A stretch of 64,000 nucleotides of DNA. Source: JBCDKH01 sp964388485. Lineage in GTDB: Bacteria > Planctomycetota > Phycisphaerae > Tepidisphaerales > Tepidisphaeraceae. Location of the stretch: positions 1 to 64,000 of the forward strand of contig CAYMAS010000006.1 of NCBI GenBank assembly GCA_964388485.1, read 5' to 3'. A program made the position numbers and the translations under genes. A model generated the notes under the pieces. That model saw only the letters and a list, made by a program, of their open reading frames with translations. It was not told the origin of the DNA and did not search any database. Position 1 is the stretch's first letter, and each line of letters begins with the position of its first letter. Below are positions 39,926 through 47,978 of the stretch, in pieces.

Positions 39926-41026
39926 TCAGTTCGGCTGAGTCGTCGGCAACGTCGTCGGGCGCTCGGCTTCCATCTGCCGCTTGAGCGTCTCCTCGTCCAC
40001 CGGCTGGGGCCGGGCGGCTTCGAGTCGCTCCCGGAACTGCCGGGCCAGTGCTTCGTCTTCAATCTCCAACGCGTCGCTGCTCAGGATGGCGGCGAGGACC
40101 TGCCGGTACTGCTCGACGATCTGGCCGCCGTACTGCTGGACCAGCTCTTCGCGTAGCGGCTCCTTCACGTCCTCGAACGTCACTGCCTGCGGCTCCATGA
40201 ACGTCTCGAGCTTGAGCAACAAGAACTGGCCCTCGCTCGCGACCGGATCACTCACCTCGCCCGGCTGCAGGTTGAAGGCGGCGGTCTTGATCGCCGGCGG
40301 CAAGGCGGCTTCACGGGTGAACGGCTCGATCAAGCCGCGACGCGTCGCGAGCGACGGGTCCTCGTTCAACTCCGCCGCCAGGTCGCCGAACGCCTCGCCC
40401 GAGTCGAGGCGACGCTTCGCCGCTTGCACGTCCTGCAAGTTCGGCAGCGAGATGACCCGGACCTGAGCCTGCTGGCCGTACCGGCGGTTGAACTCCCTTT
40501 GCAGCACCTCGTCCGTCAGCCGATCCCGCAGATTCGGCTCGGCAGCGGCGCGGAGCAGTGCGTTCGTCTCCATGACGACGTCGAACTCCGCCCGCGACAG
40601 GCCCTGCTCGTTGAGGATGCGCTGCAGGGCCTGCTCGTAGTCGCCGACCTCCAGCTGCTCGTTGTTGGGTCCGCGAAAGCCGGCATTGAGCGTGCGGCGG
40701 ACCTCGGCTTCGACGTCGACCGCGTCGGGATCCAGTCCAATCTGCCGCACCTGCTCGCGAGCGAGCTCCAGCTGCATCAGGTTCAAGATCGCGTCGAGGC
40801 CGCGAGTGGCTTGGAGAAACTCGAGATACCGCTGTCGATCCACCACGACGGTCTGCGTGCCGACCTGCACGAGGGCGACCGGCTCGACCGACTGCGTCGT
40901 CGGCCGGGTCGAGACCGGTGCTTCGACCGGCTCTGGCTGCTCGGACGAACCAGGATCGGTGGTTTCGGAAGCACAACCGACGAGGACGAGAAGCGTGGCG
41001 AGGAGCGACTTGTGCATCGCCAGCAT
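39926..41026 (-). CDS. PpiC/SurA-like peptidyl-prolyl isomerase lipoprotein
   Basis: The 366-residue protein has a lipoprotein signal (MHKSLLATLLVLVGCAS, lipobox LVGC), a Thr/Pro/Glu-rich linker, a SurA-like N-terminal helical domain (LDAILNLMQLELAREQVRQI), and a parvulin domain at about residues 205-310: VRVISLPNLQDVQAAKRRL, AFGDLAAELNEDPSLATRRG, TAAFNLQPGEVSDPVASEGQ and FLLLKLETF. It probably helps fold outer-membrane or periplasmic proteins. The frame is open upstream, but ATG 41026 or 41017 precedes the signal directly. It follows the SUI1-type gene by 22 bases. Confidence 0.83.
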   Translation of the reverse strand: MLAMHKSLLATLLVLVGCASETTDPGSSEQPEPVEAPVSTRPTTQSVEPVALVQVGTQTVVVDRQRYLEFLQATRGLDAILNLMQLELAREQVRQIGLDPDAVDVEAEVRRTLNAGFRGPNNEQLEVGDYEQALQRILNEQGLSRAEFDVVMETNALLRAAAEPNLRDRLTDEVLQREFNRRYGQQAQVRVISLPNLQDVQAAKRRLDSGEAFGDLAAELNEDPSLATRRGLIEPFTREAALPPAIKTAAFNLQPGEVSDPVASEGQFLLLKLETFMEPQAVTFEDVKEPLREELVQQYGGQIVEQYRQVLAAILSSDALEIEDEALARQFRERLEAARPQPVDEETLKRQMEAERPTTLPTTQPN

Positions 41027-41048
41027 CGTCGGCGGGTCGACGGCTAAA

Positions 41049-41399
41049 TCAACCGCCGGCGGCTTTGGCGGCAAAGCCCTGATCTTTGAGCGTTTGAACC
41101 ACCAGATCACGATGATCGCCCTGCAGCTCGAAGCCGTCGTCTCGCGTCGTCCCGCCGACGCCGAGGGTCTTTTTCAAGGTCGCCAGGAGCTTTGCCAGGT
41201 CTGTGGCTGCGGGATCGAGGTCGGAGACGACGGTCGTCCACTTGCCGCGTCGCTTTTCGCGTCGAACGCGGGGCGACTGATCCTTCGGCAGCATGACGGT
41301 GCCGGCGGCGTCTCTCGGGCAGCCGCAGTCGCTGATCGTCTTGCCGCAAACGGCGCAAGTGACAGGTTGTTCCAGCGGCGTGCCGTCGAAGAGTCCCAT
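41049..41399 (-). CDS. SUI1/YciH translation factor with N-terminal zinc knuckle
   Basis: The 116-residue protein has the eIF1/SUI1 fold (about residues 40-116): VRREKRRGKWTTVVSDLD, LATLKKTLGVGGTTRDDGF and ELQGDHRDLVVQTLKDQG match YciH. The first 30 residues hold four cysteines in the pattern CAVCGKTISDCGCP, a likely zinc knuckle. YciH-like proteins influence start-codon selection; here the gene lies three bases after the inositol-phosphatase-family gene and 22 bases before the PpiC-type lipoprotein. Confidence 0.88.
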   Translation of the reverse strand: MGLFDGTPLEQPVTCAVCGKTISDCGCPRDAAGTVMLPKDQSPRVRREKRRGKWTTVVSDLDPAATDLAKLLATLKKTLGVGGTTRDDGFELQGDHRDLVVQTLKDQGFAAKAAGG

Positions 41400-41402
41400 G
41401 GA

Positions 41403-42233
41403 TCAGTTCCGTTGCATGTGCCGGACGAGGCCGTCGAGAGCCTTGGGTGCCGTTGCGATGAACGGCACCTTGGCTCCGCTGTAGTCCGTGACGTCGTACG
41501 GGAACAGGTCGCTGCCGTCGAGCTTTGTGACACGACCACCGGCAGCAAGGGTGAAGGCGGCAGGTGCGACGCAATCCCACAGCTTGCCGTTGACCGTGAC
41601 CGCACCGTGGGCCAGACCGGCTCCGACCATGGCACACTCCAACGCCGCCGAACCGAGCATGCGAACCTTCCAATCCGTCTGATCGAGAAAGGCACACGCC
41701 CAAGCCGGAGCCTTGCCGCCTTGGAGCAGGTTGCTCGTCAGCATGACCACGCTTGCCGAGGACCATTCCGTCTCCAGCGCCGTCGTCGGTTCGCCGTTGA
41801 TGGTCGAGCCCAGACCTTCGGCACCGGCTTGGAGCTTGTCGCGCGTCACGTCGTAGACCACGCCCGCCACCGGTCGGCCCGCGTCAAGCAGGCCGATGCA
41901 AATGGCCCAGTTACCGAGGCCGGCGATGAAGTTGTTCGTGCCGTCGATCGGATCGATGACCCAGCACCGGCCGTCTCTCTTGAGGTTCGTGGCAGTAATG
42001 CTCTGGCCGCTCTCGCTCTCTTCGCCGATGATGCCGTCATCGGGAAAAACGTCGCGGAGCCCTTTGACGATCACGGCTTGTGCCTCGCGATCGGCGACGG
42101 TGACGGCTTCGTCGGTGGTGGCCGCATGCGTCTTCGTCAGCCGCTCGACCTGGCCGTAGTGGGACAGGGCGACTTCTCCGGCCTGTCGGGCGAGTTTGAC
42201 GGCGATGTCGAGATCGCCTTGGTACTTGCTCAC
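41403..42233 (-). CDS. Inositol monophosphatase-family enzyme (HisN/CysQ-like)
   Basis: The 276-residue Mg-dependent phosphatase has the family motifs: IIGEESES (first metal Glu), WVIDPIDGTNNF (DPxDGT), and GSAALECAMVGAG. The last conserved motif reads LWDCVAPA, with the Asp of the WDxAA site. Family members dephosphorylate inositol phosphates, histidinol phosphate, fructose-1,6-bisphosphate or 3'-phosphoadenosine phosphates; the sequence does not decide. The GTG start at 42233 overlaps the Nudix stop (GTGA), which couples the two. The frame is open a little upstream but enters the Nudix gene. Confidence 0.88.
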   Translation of the reverse strand: MSKYQGDLDIAVKLARQAGEVALSHYGQVERLTKTHAATTDEAVTVADREAQAVIVKGLRDVFPDDGIIGEESESGQSITATNLKRDGRCWVIDPIDGTNNFIAGLGNWAICIGLLDAGRPVAGVVYDVTRDKLQAGAEGLGSTINGEPTTALETEWSSASVVMLTSNLLQGGKAPAWACAFLDQTDWKVRMLGSAALECAMVGAGLAHGAVTVNGKLWDCVAPAAFTLAAGGRVTKLDGSDLFPYDVTDYSGAKVPFIATAPKALDGLVRHMQRN

Positions 42234-42973
42234 GACAGGAGCGTAGAGGCGTCGAGCCACAGACGCATCGACGCGCGGGCAACCGGCGTGAACCGCTCGT
42301 CGCGGCAAGCGCCGGCGACTGCCTGGATCATCGCCGGCACCCGCTCGACGGCGTCGTGCTCCGCCCGATCAAGCCGGGCTTCGAGTTCGTCGCTCGTCAA
42401 CGTCGTTTCGGCATGGAGGATGATCTCAGGGTGCCGCAACACGACGTCCTCGACAATGCCCGCTACGTGAAGCTGCGGCACCTCGTCGATCGTCAGGCTC
42501 AGTTCCTCCTTTAACTCTCGCCGACACTCGGCAAAGGGGTCGATGCTCTCGCCCCACTCCAGCGACCCCGCGAACGGATGCAGCCGCCGCGGGTAGTACG
42601 CGACGCCCTCGCCACGTCGACCGAACAGGAGCACGTCGTCCGCACAGAGCAGCGTCGCCGAGACGCCGATGGGGTTGCAGCAGCAATCCCGCGGCAGGTC
42701 ATCGGGACCGAAGAGGTTGGTGTTGACGAAGACGCGATAGCTCGTCCGGCTGACGCGTAGCACGAGCTGTTTGTCGGCGACGTCGTGGCCCTCGTACCGG
42801 CACATCGGCCCGTCGAACAATCGGTCGCCCAGGCGTTGCTTCTCTCGCTCCCAAGGCGCCGACAGCTCGACATCGCGGGAGCCGTCGCGGGTGGAGTCGA
42901 CATGCTCGAGCCGCACTGCGGACGGGCCCAGCTGCTGGCGGAGCAGGATCTGGTAGCTGGGATCAGGCTGCAA
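42230..42973 (-). CDS. Nudix hydrolase-like protein
   Basis: The 247-residue protein has a Nudix-like box, GSLEWGESIDPFAECRREL followed by KEELSL. It is two residues longer than the canonical spacing between the first Glu and the RE pair, so activity should not be assumed. Before it, NPIGVSATLLCADDVLLFGRR forms the usual strand and turn. The N-terminal 95 residues (PMCRYEGHDVADKQLVLRV) have no recognised domain. It lies six bases after the Uma2 gene and overlaps the inositol-phosphatase-family gene by four bases, so all belong to one minus-strand operon. Confidence 0.75.
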   Translation of the reverse strand: MQPDPSYQILLRQQLGPSAVRLEHVDSTRDGSRDVELSAPWEREKQRLGDRLFDGPMCRYEGHDVADKQLVLRVSRTSYRVFVNTNLFGPDDLPRDCCCNPIGVSATLLCADDVLLFGRRGEGVAYYPRRLHPFAGSLEWGESIDPFAECRRELKEELSLTIDEVPQLHVAGIVEDVVLRHPEIILHAETTLTSDELEARLDRAEHDAVERVPAMIQAVAGACRDERFTPVARASMRLWLDASTLLS

Positions 42974-42979
42974 GGAGGA

Positions 42980-43621
42980 TCAACCCTCCTCGCCGGGTCT
43001 CAACTTGACTGGCGGCTTCGGCTGCTCCGGCACGCCGGCGAAGATCTCGTTGACGGTCGGCGTGAAGCCGGGCAGCACTTCATCATCAAGAATCCGGTCG
43101 TCGCCATAGAGCTGAACGACGCCGCCGTCGTCTCGATGGATTCGGATCCAGCGATAGATCGGGCTGACTACCCAGAACCGCGGAACCCCGGCCTCCCGAA
43201 AGTTCGCCATCCGCGCCTCGAGATCATCGACCCGGTCATTGGCGGAAAGAACCTCACACGCCAGGTCCGGCAGCATGGGAAAGTGCGGGTCCTGGTAGCC
43301 GTAGCCCGCCAGCTTCTCGGCCGACACGTACGCCACGTCCGGACGCCGTATCTGCTTGGGAGCGAAGTCGAAGCAACGGAACGTCGCCTCGACGAAGACC
43401 TCGCCTGCGTTACGCTCGACCGCCCATGCATCGAGGTAACGCTTCAGCCGATTTGCTACCAAACTTGCAACGCTGCTCACGGTTTTCTCCAGAATACGCC
43501 CATCGACCAGCTCCACCAGACCGACGTCGTGATACAGATCGAGATCCTCCGGCTCGACGTCGCGCAGCGTCGGACCCTGATGAACGGCCTCTTCAAGTTC
43601 AGGCGTGGCTAGAGCAGTCAT
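42980..43621 (-). CDS. Uma2 family putative endonuclease (DUF820)
   Basis: The 213-residue protein is a PD-(D/E)XK-fold member of the Uma2 family: VELVDGRILEKTVSS (first Glu region), FRCFDFAPKQIRRPDVAYVS (RPD motif), and LPDLACEVLSANDRVDDLEA (E-x-x-S-x-x-D) with FREAGVPRFWVV. The start ATG 43621 has a strong AAGGAG nine bases upstream. Uma2 genes are spread in many copies in planctomycetes and cyanobacteria; no biological role is established. It lies 34 bases after metH on the same strand. Confidence 0.92.
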   Translation of the reverse strand: MTALATPELEEAVHQGPTLRDVEPEDLDLYHDVGLVELVDGRILEKTVSSVASLVANRLKRYLDAWAVERNAGEVFVEATFRCFDFAPKQIRRPDVAYVSAEKLAGYGYQDPHFPMLPDLACEVLSANDRVDDLEARMANFREAGVPRFWVVSPIYRWIRIHRDDGGVVQLYGDDRILDDEVLPGFTPTVNEIFAGVPEQPKPPVKLRPGEEG

Positions 43622-43655
43622 GAGAACTCCTTCAAGACTTTAGCACAGGGAGCGA

Positions 43656-46307
43656 TTACACGTCGAAGTACTTCGCCTGTGGATGGTGCACGACGAGTGC
43701 GTCCGTCGACTGCTCAGGGTCGAGCATGAACTCCTCCGTCAGCGTCACGTCGATTTCCTCCGGCTCGAGCAGTTTGAGCACCTTTGCCCTGTCTTCGAGG
43801 TTCGGACACGCCGGGTAGCCGAAGCTGTACCGGCTGCCGCGGTACTTTTGCTGGAAGAGCTTGCGGGTCTCCGAAGCATCTTCGCTGGCGAAGCCGAGTT
43901 CGGTTCGCATCCGCTTGTGCCACATCTCCGCCAGTGCCTCGGCACACTCGACGCCGAAGCCGTGGAGGTACAGATATTCCTGGTAATTGTCCTTCGCCCG
44001 CTTCTCCTCGGCAATCGTGCTGATCCGCTGGCCCATCGTCACGAGCTGAAGCCCGAGCACGTCGTACTCCTTCGACTCCACAGAGCGGAAGTAGTCGGTG
44101 ATGCACAGGTTCCGCCTGCCCTCTTGCCGAGGCAGGTTGAATCGGCAGATCTCACGAGCACCCGGCAGCGGCTCGTCCGGCTTGACCGGACCCTCGTCAC
44201 GATGAGCGGCGTCGTATTCGGCAAAATCCTTCGGGTCGTAGACGACCAGGTCGTCTCCGTCCGCCTGCACCGGGAAGTAGCCGTACGATACTTTGGCGTC
44301 GAGCATGTCGCTCGATAGCGCCTCACGCTTGAGCCGCTCGAAGGTCGGTCTAGCGGAGTCCGCCAGCGACGCCTCGAACTGCTCGGCCGACAGGCCTTTC
44401 TTCTTGAAGCCCCATTGGCCGTTGAAGAGAGCGACTTCGTTGACGTACCCAAAGATATTCTTGAGCGGAATGTCCTTGACCACCCGACTGCCCCAGAACG
44501 GCGGCTTCGGAACCGGATTGTCCTTGACCACCTCCGGCACGTCCGCGGCGGCTGTGCTCTTGGGCTTCACCGCACCGGCCTTGAGTTCGCGACGCTTCTT
44601 GGCACTTGCGTCCTGCTCTTCCAAAATGACCTCCACCTTCCCCTCGCCGACGTAGTCCATCACCCGCAGGCCGGCGAAGGCGTCCTTGCAGTAAAGAACC
44701 GGCCCTTCGTAAAGCTCGGTCAGGTCTTCCTCGACGTACTCCCGCGTCAACGCCGCCCCGCCGAGCAGGACGGGCGGTGCGACCTTGCGCTCGTTCATCT
44801 CCGCTAGGTTGTCCTTCATCGCCGCGACGCTCTTGACGAGCAGGCCGCTCATGCCGATCGCGTCGGCCTTGTATTCGTGGTAGGCGTCGAGGATCTCGTT
44901 GATCGTCTTCTTGATGCCGATGTTGTGGACCGTGTAGCCGTTGTTGGTGAGGAGGATGTCGACGAGGTTCTTGCCGATGTCGTGCACGTCGCCCTTGACG
45001 GTCGCGAGGACGAGGACGCCCTTGGACGAGTCGCCGTCGAGCTTGTCCATGTGCGGCTCGAGATGCGCCACCGCCGCCTTCATCGTCTCAGCACTCTGCA
45101 ACACGAAGGGCAGCTGCATCTCGCCCCGGCCGAATAGATCGCCGACGACCTTCATGCCCTTGAGCAGGATGTCGTTGATGATCGCCAGCGGCTTGATGCC
45201 GCCCTCCATCGCCTCGTCGAGCCGCTCCGTCAAATTCCGCTTCTCGCCGTCGATGATGTGCTTTTCGAGCTTCTCTTCGAGCGACAGGTTCTCGTCCTCA
45301 ACCGTATCGCCCGCGACTTCTTCTCCTTCAGGGAAGAGCTCGATGAAATCCGTCAGCGGATCAGAATCGCCTTCACGCTTGTTGTAGATGAGGTCGAGCG
45401 CTCCCTGCCACCGCTCGTCTTCGATCTTGTTCTTCGGCAGAATCTTGGACGCGTGGACGATCGCGCTCGTCAGGCCCGCGTCGCGAAGTTCGCTGAGGAA
45501 GACGCTGTTGAGCACCTGCCGGGCCGCGGGACGAAGGCCGAAGGAGATGTTGCTCAGGCCCACGGTCGTGTGGCAGCCGGGCAGTTCCTCGCTGATCCGT
45601 CGCGTGCCGGCGATGGTCTCCAGGGCGTTGCGACGATCCTCCTCCAAGCCCGTGCTGATTGGCAGGACGAGGGGGTCGAACATCAGGTCGCCGTCACGCA
45701 GGCCGTACTTCTCCACAGCCAGATCCCGGATTCGCTTGGCGATGGAGATCTTTCGCTCCTCCGTTCGCCCCATCGCGTTCTCGGGGTCCTCGTCAATCGT
45801 GCCGCAGACGAGCAATGCACCATACTTCCGGGCCAGCTCGCACATCTGCCCAAACTTCTCCTCACCCTCTTCCAGGTTGGTCGAGTTGAGCGCGCACCGT
45901 CCCCCCGCCAGCTTCAGCCCGGCTTCGAGCACCTTCGGGTCGGTCGAGTCGAGCATCAGCGGCACGCCGACCTGCTGCACGTACCGGCTGACGACCTCGT
46001 GCATGTCCCTGACACCATCCCGGCCGACGAAGTCGACGCAGACGTCGAGCACCATCGACCCGCCGCGCACCTCGTCGCGGGCCATGGAGACCAGGCCGTC
46101 CCAGTCCTCTTCCTGCAGCAGTCGCTTGAACTGTCGCGAGCCGTTGGTGTTGGTCCGTTCGCCGACGATGAGATAGGAGTTGTCCTGGCGGACGTCGACC
46201 GCCTGCGTCAGGCTGGTGAGGCGGTCGTGTAGCTCCGCCTGCTCGCGGTGGAAGCGGGGCCGCTCGATTTGTCGGAAGGCTGCCTGTCCTTGGGCGTTGG
46301 TGCTCAT
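43656..46307 (-). CDS. metH: Cobalamin-dependent methionine synthase lacking the homocysteine domain
   Basis: The 883-residue protein starts at the pterin-binding domain (YLIVGERTNTNGSRQFKRLL) and has the B12 cap and binding domains (MQLPFVLQSAETMKAAV; DVHDIGKNLVD with the cobalt-ligating histidine; SGLLVKSVAAM) and the C-terminal SAM-reactivation domain (RRNLCITDYFR, YLYLHGFGVECAEALAEMWH, SFGYPACPNLEDRAK). The N-terminal zinc-binding homocysteine S-methyltransferase domain, about 330 residues, is missing, so that half must be encoded elsewhere as a separate protein. Only 26 residues precede the pterin domain and the upstream region holds a short gap and tRNA-Val, so a simple truncation by the window is excluded. 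Confidence 0.9.
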   Translation of the reverse strand: MSTNAQGQAAFRQIERPRFHREQAELHDRLTSLTQAVDVRQDNSYLIVGERTNTNGSRQFKRLLQEEDWDGLVSMARDEVRGGSMVLDVCVDFVGRDGVRDMHEVVSRYVQQVGVPLMLDSTDPKVLEAGLKLAGGRCALNSTNLEEGEEKFGQMCELARKYGALLVCGTIDEDPENAMGRTEERKISIAKRIRDLAVEKYGLRDGDLMFDPLVLPISTGLEEDRRNALETIAGTRRISEELPGCHTTVGLSNISFGLRPAARQVLNSVFLSELRDAGLTSAIVHASKILPKNKIEDERWQGALDLIYNKREGDSDPLTDFIELFPEGEEVAGDTVEDENLSLEEKLEKHIIDGEKRNLTERLDEAMEGGIKPLAIINDILLKGMKVVGDLFGRGEMQLPFVLQSAETMKAAVAHLEPHMDKLDGDSSKGVLVLATVKGDVHDIGKNLVDILLTNNGYTVHNIGIKKTINEILDAYHEYKADAIGMSGLLVKSVAAMKDNLAEMNERKVAPPVLLGGAALTREYVEEDLTELYEGPVLYCKDAFAGLRVMDYVGEGKVEVILEEQDASAKKRRELKAGAVKPKSTAAADVPEVVKDNPVPKPPFWGSRVVKDIPLKNIFGYVNEVALFNGQWGFKKKGLSAEQFEASLADSARPTFERLKREALSSDMLDAKVSYGYFPVQADGDDLVVYDPKDFAEYDAAHRDEGPVKPDEPLPGAREICRFNLPRQEGRRNLCITDYFRSVESKEYDVLGLQLVTMGQRISTIAEEKRAKDNYQEYLYLHGFGVECAEALAEMWHKRMRTELGFASEDASETRKLFQQKYRGSRYSFGYPACPNLEDRAKVLKLLEPEEIDVTLTEEFMLDPEQSTDALVVHHPQAKYFDV

Positions 46308-46417
46308 TCGGCCCGACCTTACGAGCCGAAGCCGGCGGGTGCGTTCATAATCCTCCCGCCCCACTTGACGCCGCGAGCCACCTGCCAATCATCCCGCCCG
46401 GCCCATGGGCCACTTGC

Positions 46418-46491
46418 GGGCGATTAGCTCAGTTGGCTAGAGCGCATCCCCGACACGGATGAGGTCACAGGTTCGAGCCCTGTATCGCCCA
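46418..46491 (+). tRNA. tRNA-Val (anticodon GAC), C33
   Basis: A 74-base cloverleaf: acceptor GGGCGAT/ATCGCCC, D stem GCTC/GAGC, anticodon stem CATCC/GGATG, loop CCGACAC with GAC at 46452-46454, T stem ACAGG/CCTGT, discriminator A. Position 33 is C where U is near-universal. CCA is not encoded. Confidence 0.92.
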
Positions 46492-46524
46492 TTTCTCCGC
46501 AAGGTCGCACACGAATCCGTCCGA

Positions 46525-47727
46525 TCAGACGAGCCGGCGTTGGACGCGTCGGCCGATGTTGCACAGGATCTCGTACGGGATGGTGTCGCACAGGCCAGCC
46601 AGTGATGCCGCGGAGCAGGGGCTGGCCGGATCGTCATCGAGCAAAATCGCCAGGTCGCCAGGCTGGCACCATGGGGCGGGCGTGAGGTCGACGCTGAGGT
46701 AGTCCATGCTGACCCGGCCGACGAGCGGGCATTGAGCGACTTCCTTCTCCGGCCCGTCGAGGCGGACCGTGGCACGGCCGGAGAGATCCCGGCGGTAGCC
46801 GTCTGCGTAGCCGACCGGGATCAGCCCGATGCGGGTCTGCTGCCTGGCCGTCCACGTGCGGTTGTAACCGACCGTTGCCCCGGTCGGCAGATCGCGGATC
46901 GTCAGCAGCGGAGCCGTCCAACGAGCCACCGGCAACAGGTCCAGGCCAGAGCCGTCTGCGACCGGGTCGATGCCGTAGAGGGCGATGCCGGTGCGGACGA
47001 GGTCGAAGTGGTCAGCCGCGCCGTGACCGCCGAGCGTGCCGCCGCTGTTGGCGGCGTGACGGAGCGTGTGTTTGGGCAGCTTGGCCTCGAAGGGTGCAAT
47101 GGCCTCGTGGAAGAGCCAGACCTGGTCGTCGCTGAAGGACTCGTCGATGGCCTCACCGTCGGTGAAGTGCGTGCCGACACCACAGAGGCGCAACTCGGGT
47201 CGCGACAGCACCCGCTCGACCGTCGCCGCAAAGTGCCGCGGGTCGCACATCTCCCGGCTCATGCCCGTGTCGAGCAGCACCTGCACATTCGCCCGCGTTC
47301 CCAGCCGATCCGCGATCCGCGCCAGATCTGTCGCACTTTCCGGGGAAATCACGCTCAGCCAAACGTCTTGCCTGATCGCGTCGTCGAGCAGATCCGTCCC
47401 GCCGGGCGACCAGATGAGCTCGGTCGGTCGCATGCACATCACCGGCACGTCGTGACTCGGCAACGCGGCGGCCTCTTCGAGCGTCGCGACAGCGAACGCC
47501 GACGGCACCACACTCGCCTGCTCGCCGCTGAACAACGCGTCCGCCACCGCCGCCGCACCGTGGCCGTAGCCGTCGGCCTTGACCACGGCACAAACGTCGC
47601 ACCCGGCAACGCTGCGAAGCTGCTGCAGATTGTGTCGAAGTCGAGCCCCCAACACCTGGAGCGTGGGACGGGGTTGGAGGCGTCGTTCCTTCGACGTCGA
47701 CGGAAGGTCAGGCACTGCCACCAGCAT
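46525..47727 (-). CDS. alr: Alanine racemase
   Basis: The 400-residue PLP enzyme makes D-alanine for peptidoglycan. The PLP lysine lies in CAVVKADGYGHGAAAVADAL near residue 50, followed by FAVATLEEAAAL, HFTDGEAIDE, LRHAANSGGTL, VRTGIALYGIDP and, in the C-terminal beta domain, VGYNRTWTA, IPVGYADGYRRDL and VGRVSMDYLSVDLT (catalytic Tyr region and the MD motif). The presence of alr means the cell makes D-Ala by racemisation. The gene stands alone, 33 bases from tRNA-Val on the other strand. Confidence 0.94.
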   Translation of the reverse strand: MLVAVPDLPSTSKERRLQPRPTLQVLGARLRHNLQQLRSVAGCDVCAVVKADGYGHGAAAVADALFSGEQASVVPSAFAVATLEEAAALPSHDVPVMCMRPTELIWSPGGTDLLDDAIRQDVWLSVISPESATDLARIADRLGTRANVQVLLDTGMSREMCDPRHFAATVERVLSRPELRLCGVGTHFTDGEAIDESFSDDQVWLFHEAIAPFEAKLPKHTLRHAANSGGTLGGHGAADHFDLVRTGIALYGIDPVADGSGLDLLPVARWTAPLLTIRDLPTGATVGYNRTWTARQQTRIGLIPVGYADGYRRDLSGRATVRLDGPEKEVAQCPLVGRVSMDYLSVDLTPAPWCQPGDLAILLDDDPASPCSAASLAGLCDTIPYEILCNIGRRVQRRLV

Positions 47728-47825
47728 ACCGCGGCACGACGTCGTGGGTGGGTTCAGCGGGAGGTTCCAACGTGCCGATAACGCATCGGCCGATAAGGAC
47801 GAACGCTACCAACCTGCCGCGTCGG

Positions 47826-47978
47826 ATGACGACGTATGGGAACATGTCGATTGACTCCGTTCGACGCTCCATCCGTCATCGATCCCGCCTCCTGCCCCAC
47901 GCGGCGGCTTTTGCTGCCGACCTGCTCGTCGCGACCGCGGCCATCGCCTTCGTCGCGGCGGCGGTGCTGTTCGTTTGA
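47826..47978 (+). CDS. Possible small membrane protein
   Basis: A 50-codon frame ends in a single hydrophobic segment (LLVATAAIAFVAAAVLFV) after a basic stretch (RRSIRHRSRLLPH). It fits the pattern of a small anchored peptide, but no family is recognised, the frame overlaps no conserved motif, and the gap between alr and the hydrolase is only about 250 bases. The stop adjoins the convergent hydrolase stop. It may be chance. Confidence 0.3.
   Translation: MTTYGNMSIDSVRRSIRHRSRLLPHAAAFAADLLVATAAIAFVAAAVLFV

Noticed and set aside
40662..42470. 602-codon open frame on the plus strand
   Set aside because: It runs antisense across four well-supported minus-strand genes and shows only low-complexity Arg/Ser/Val-rich sequence.
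46308..46417. Possible cobalamin or SAH riboswitch before metH
   Set aside because: The 110-base leader shows no B12-box or SAH motif that I can recognise.
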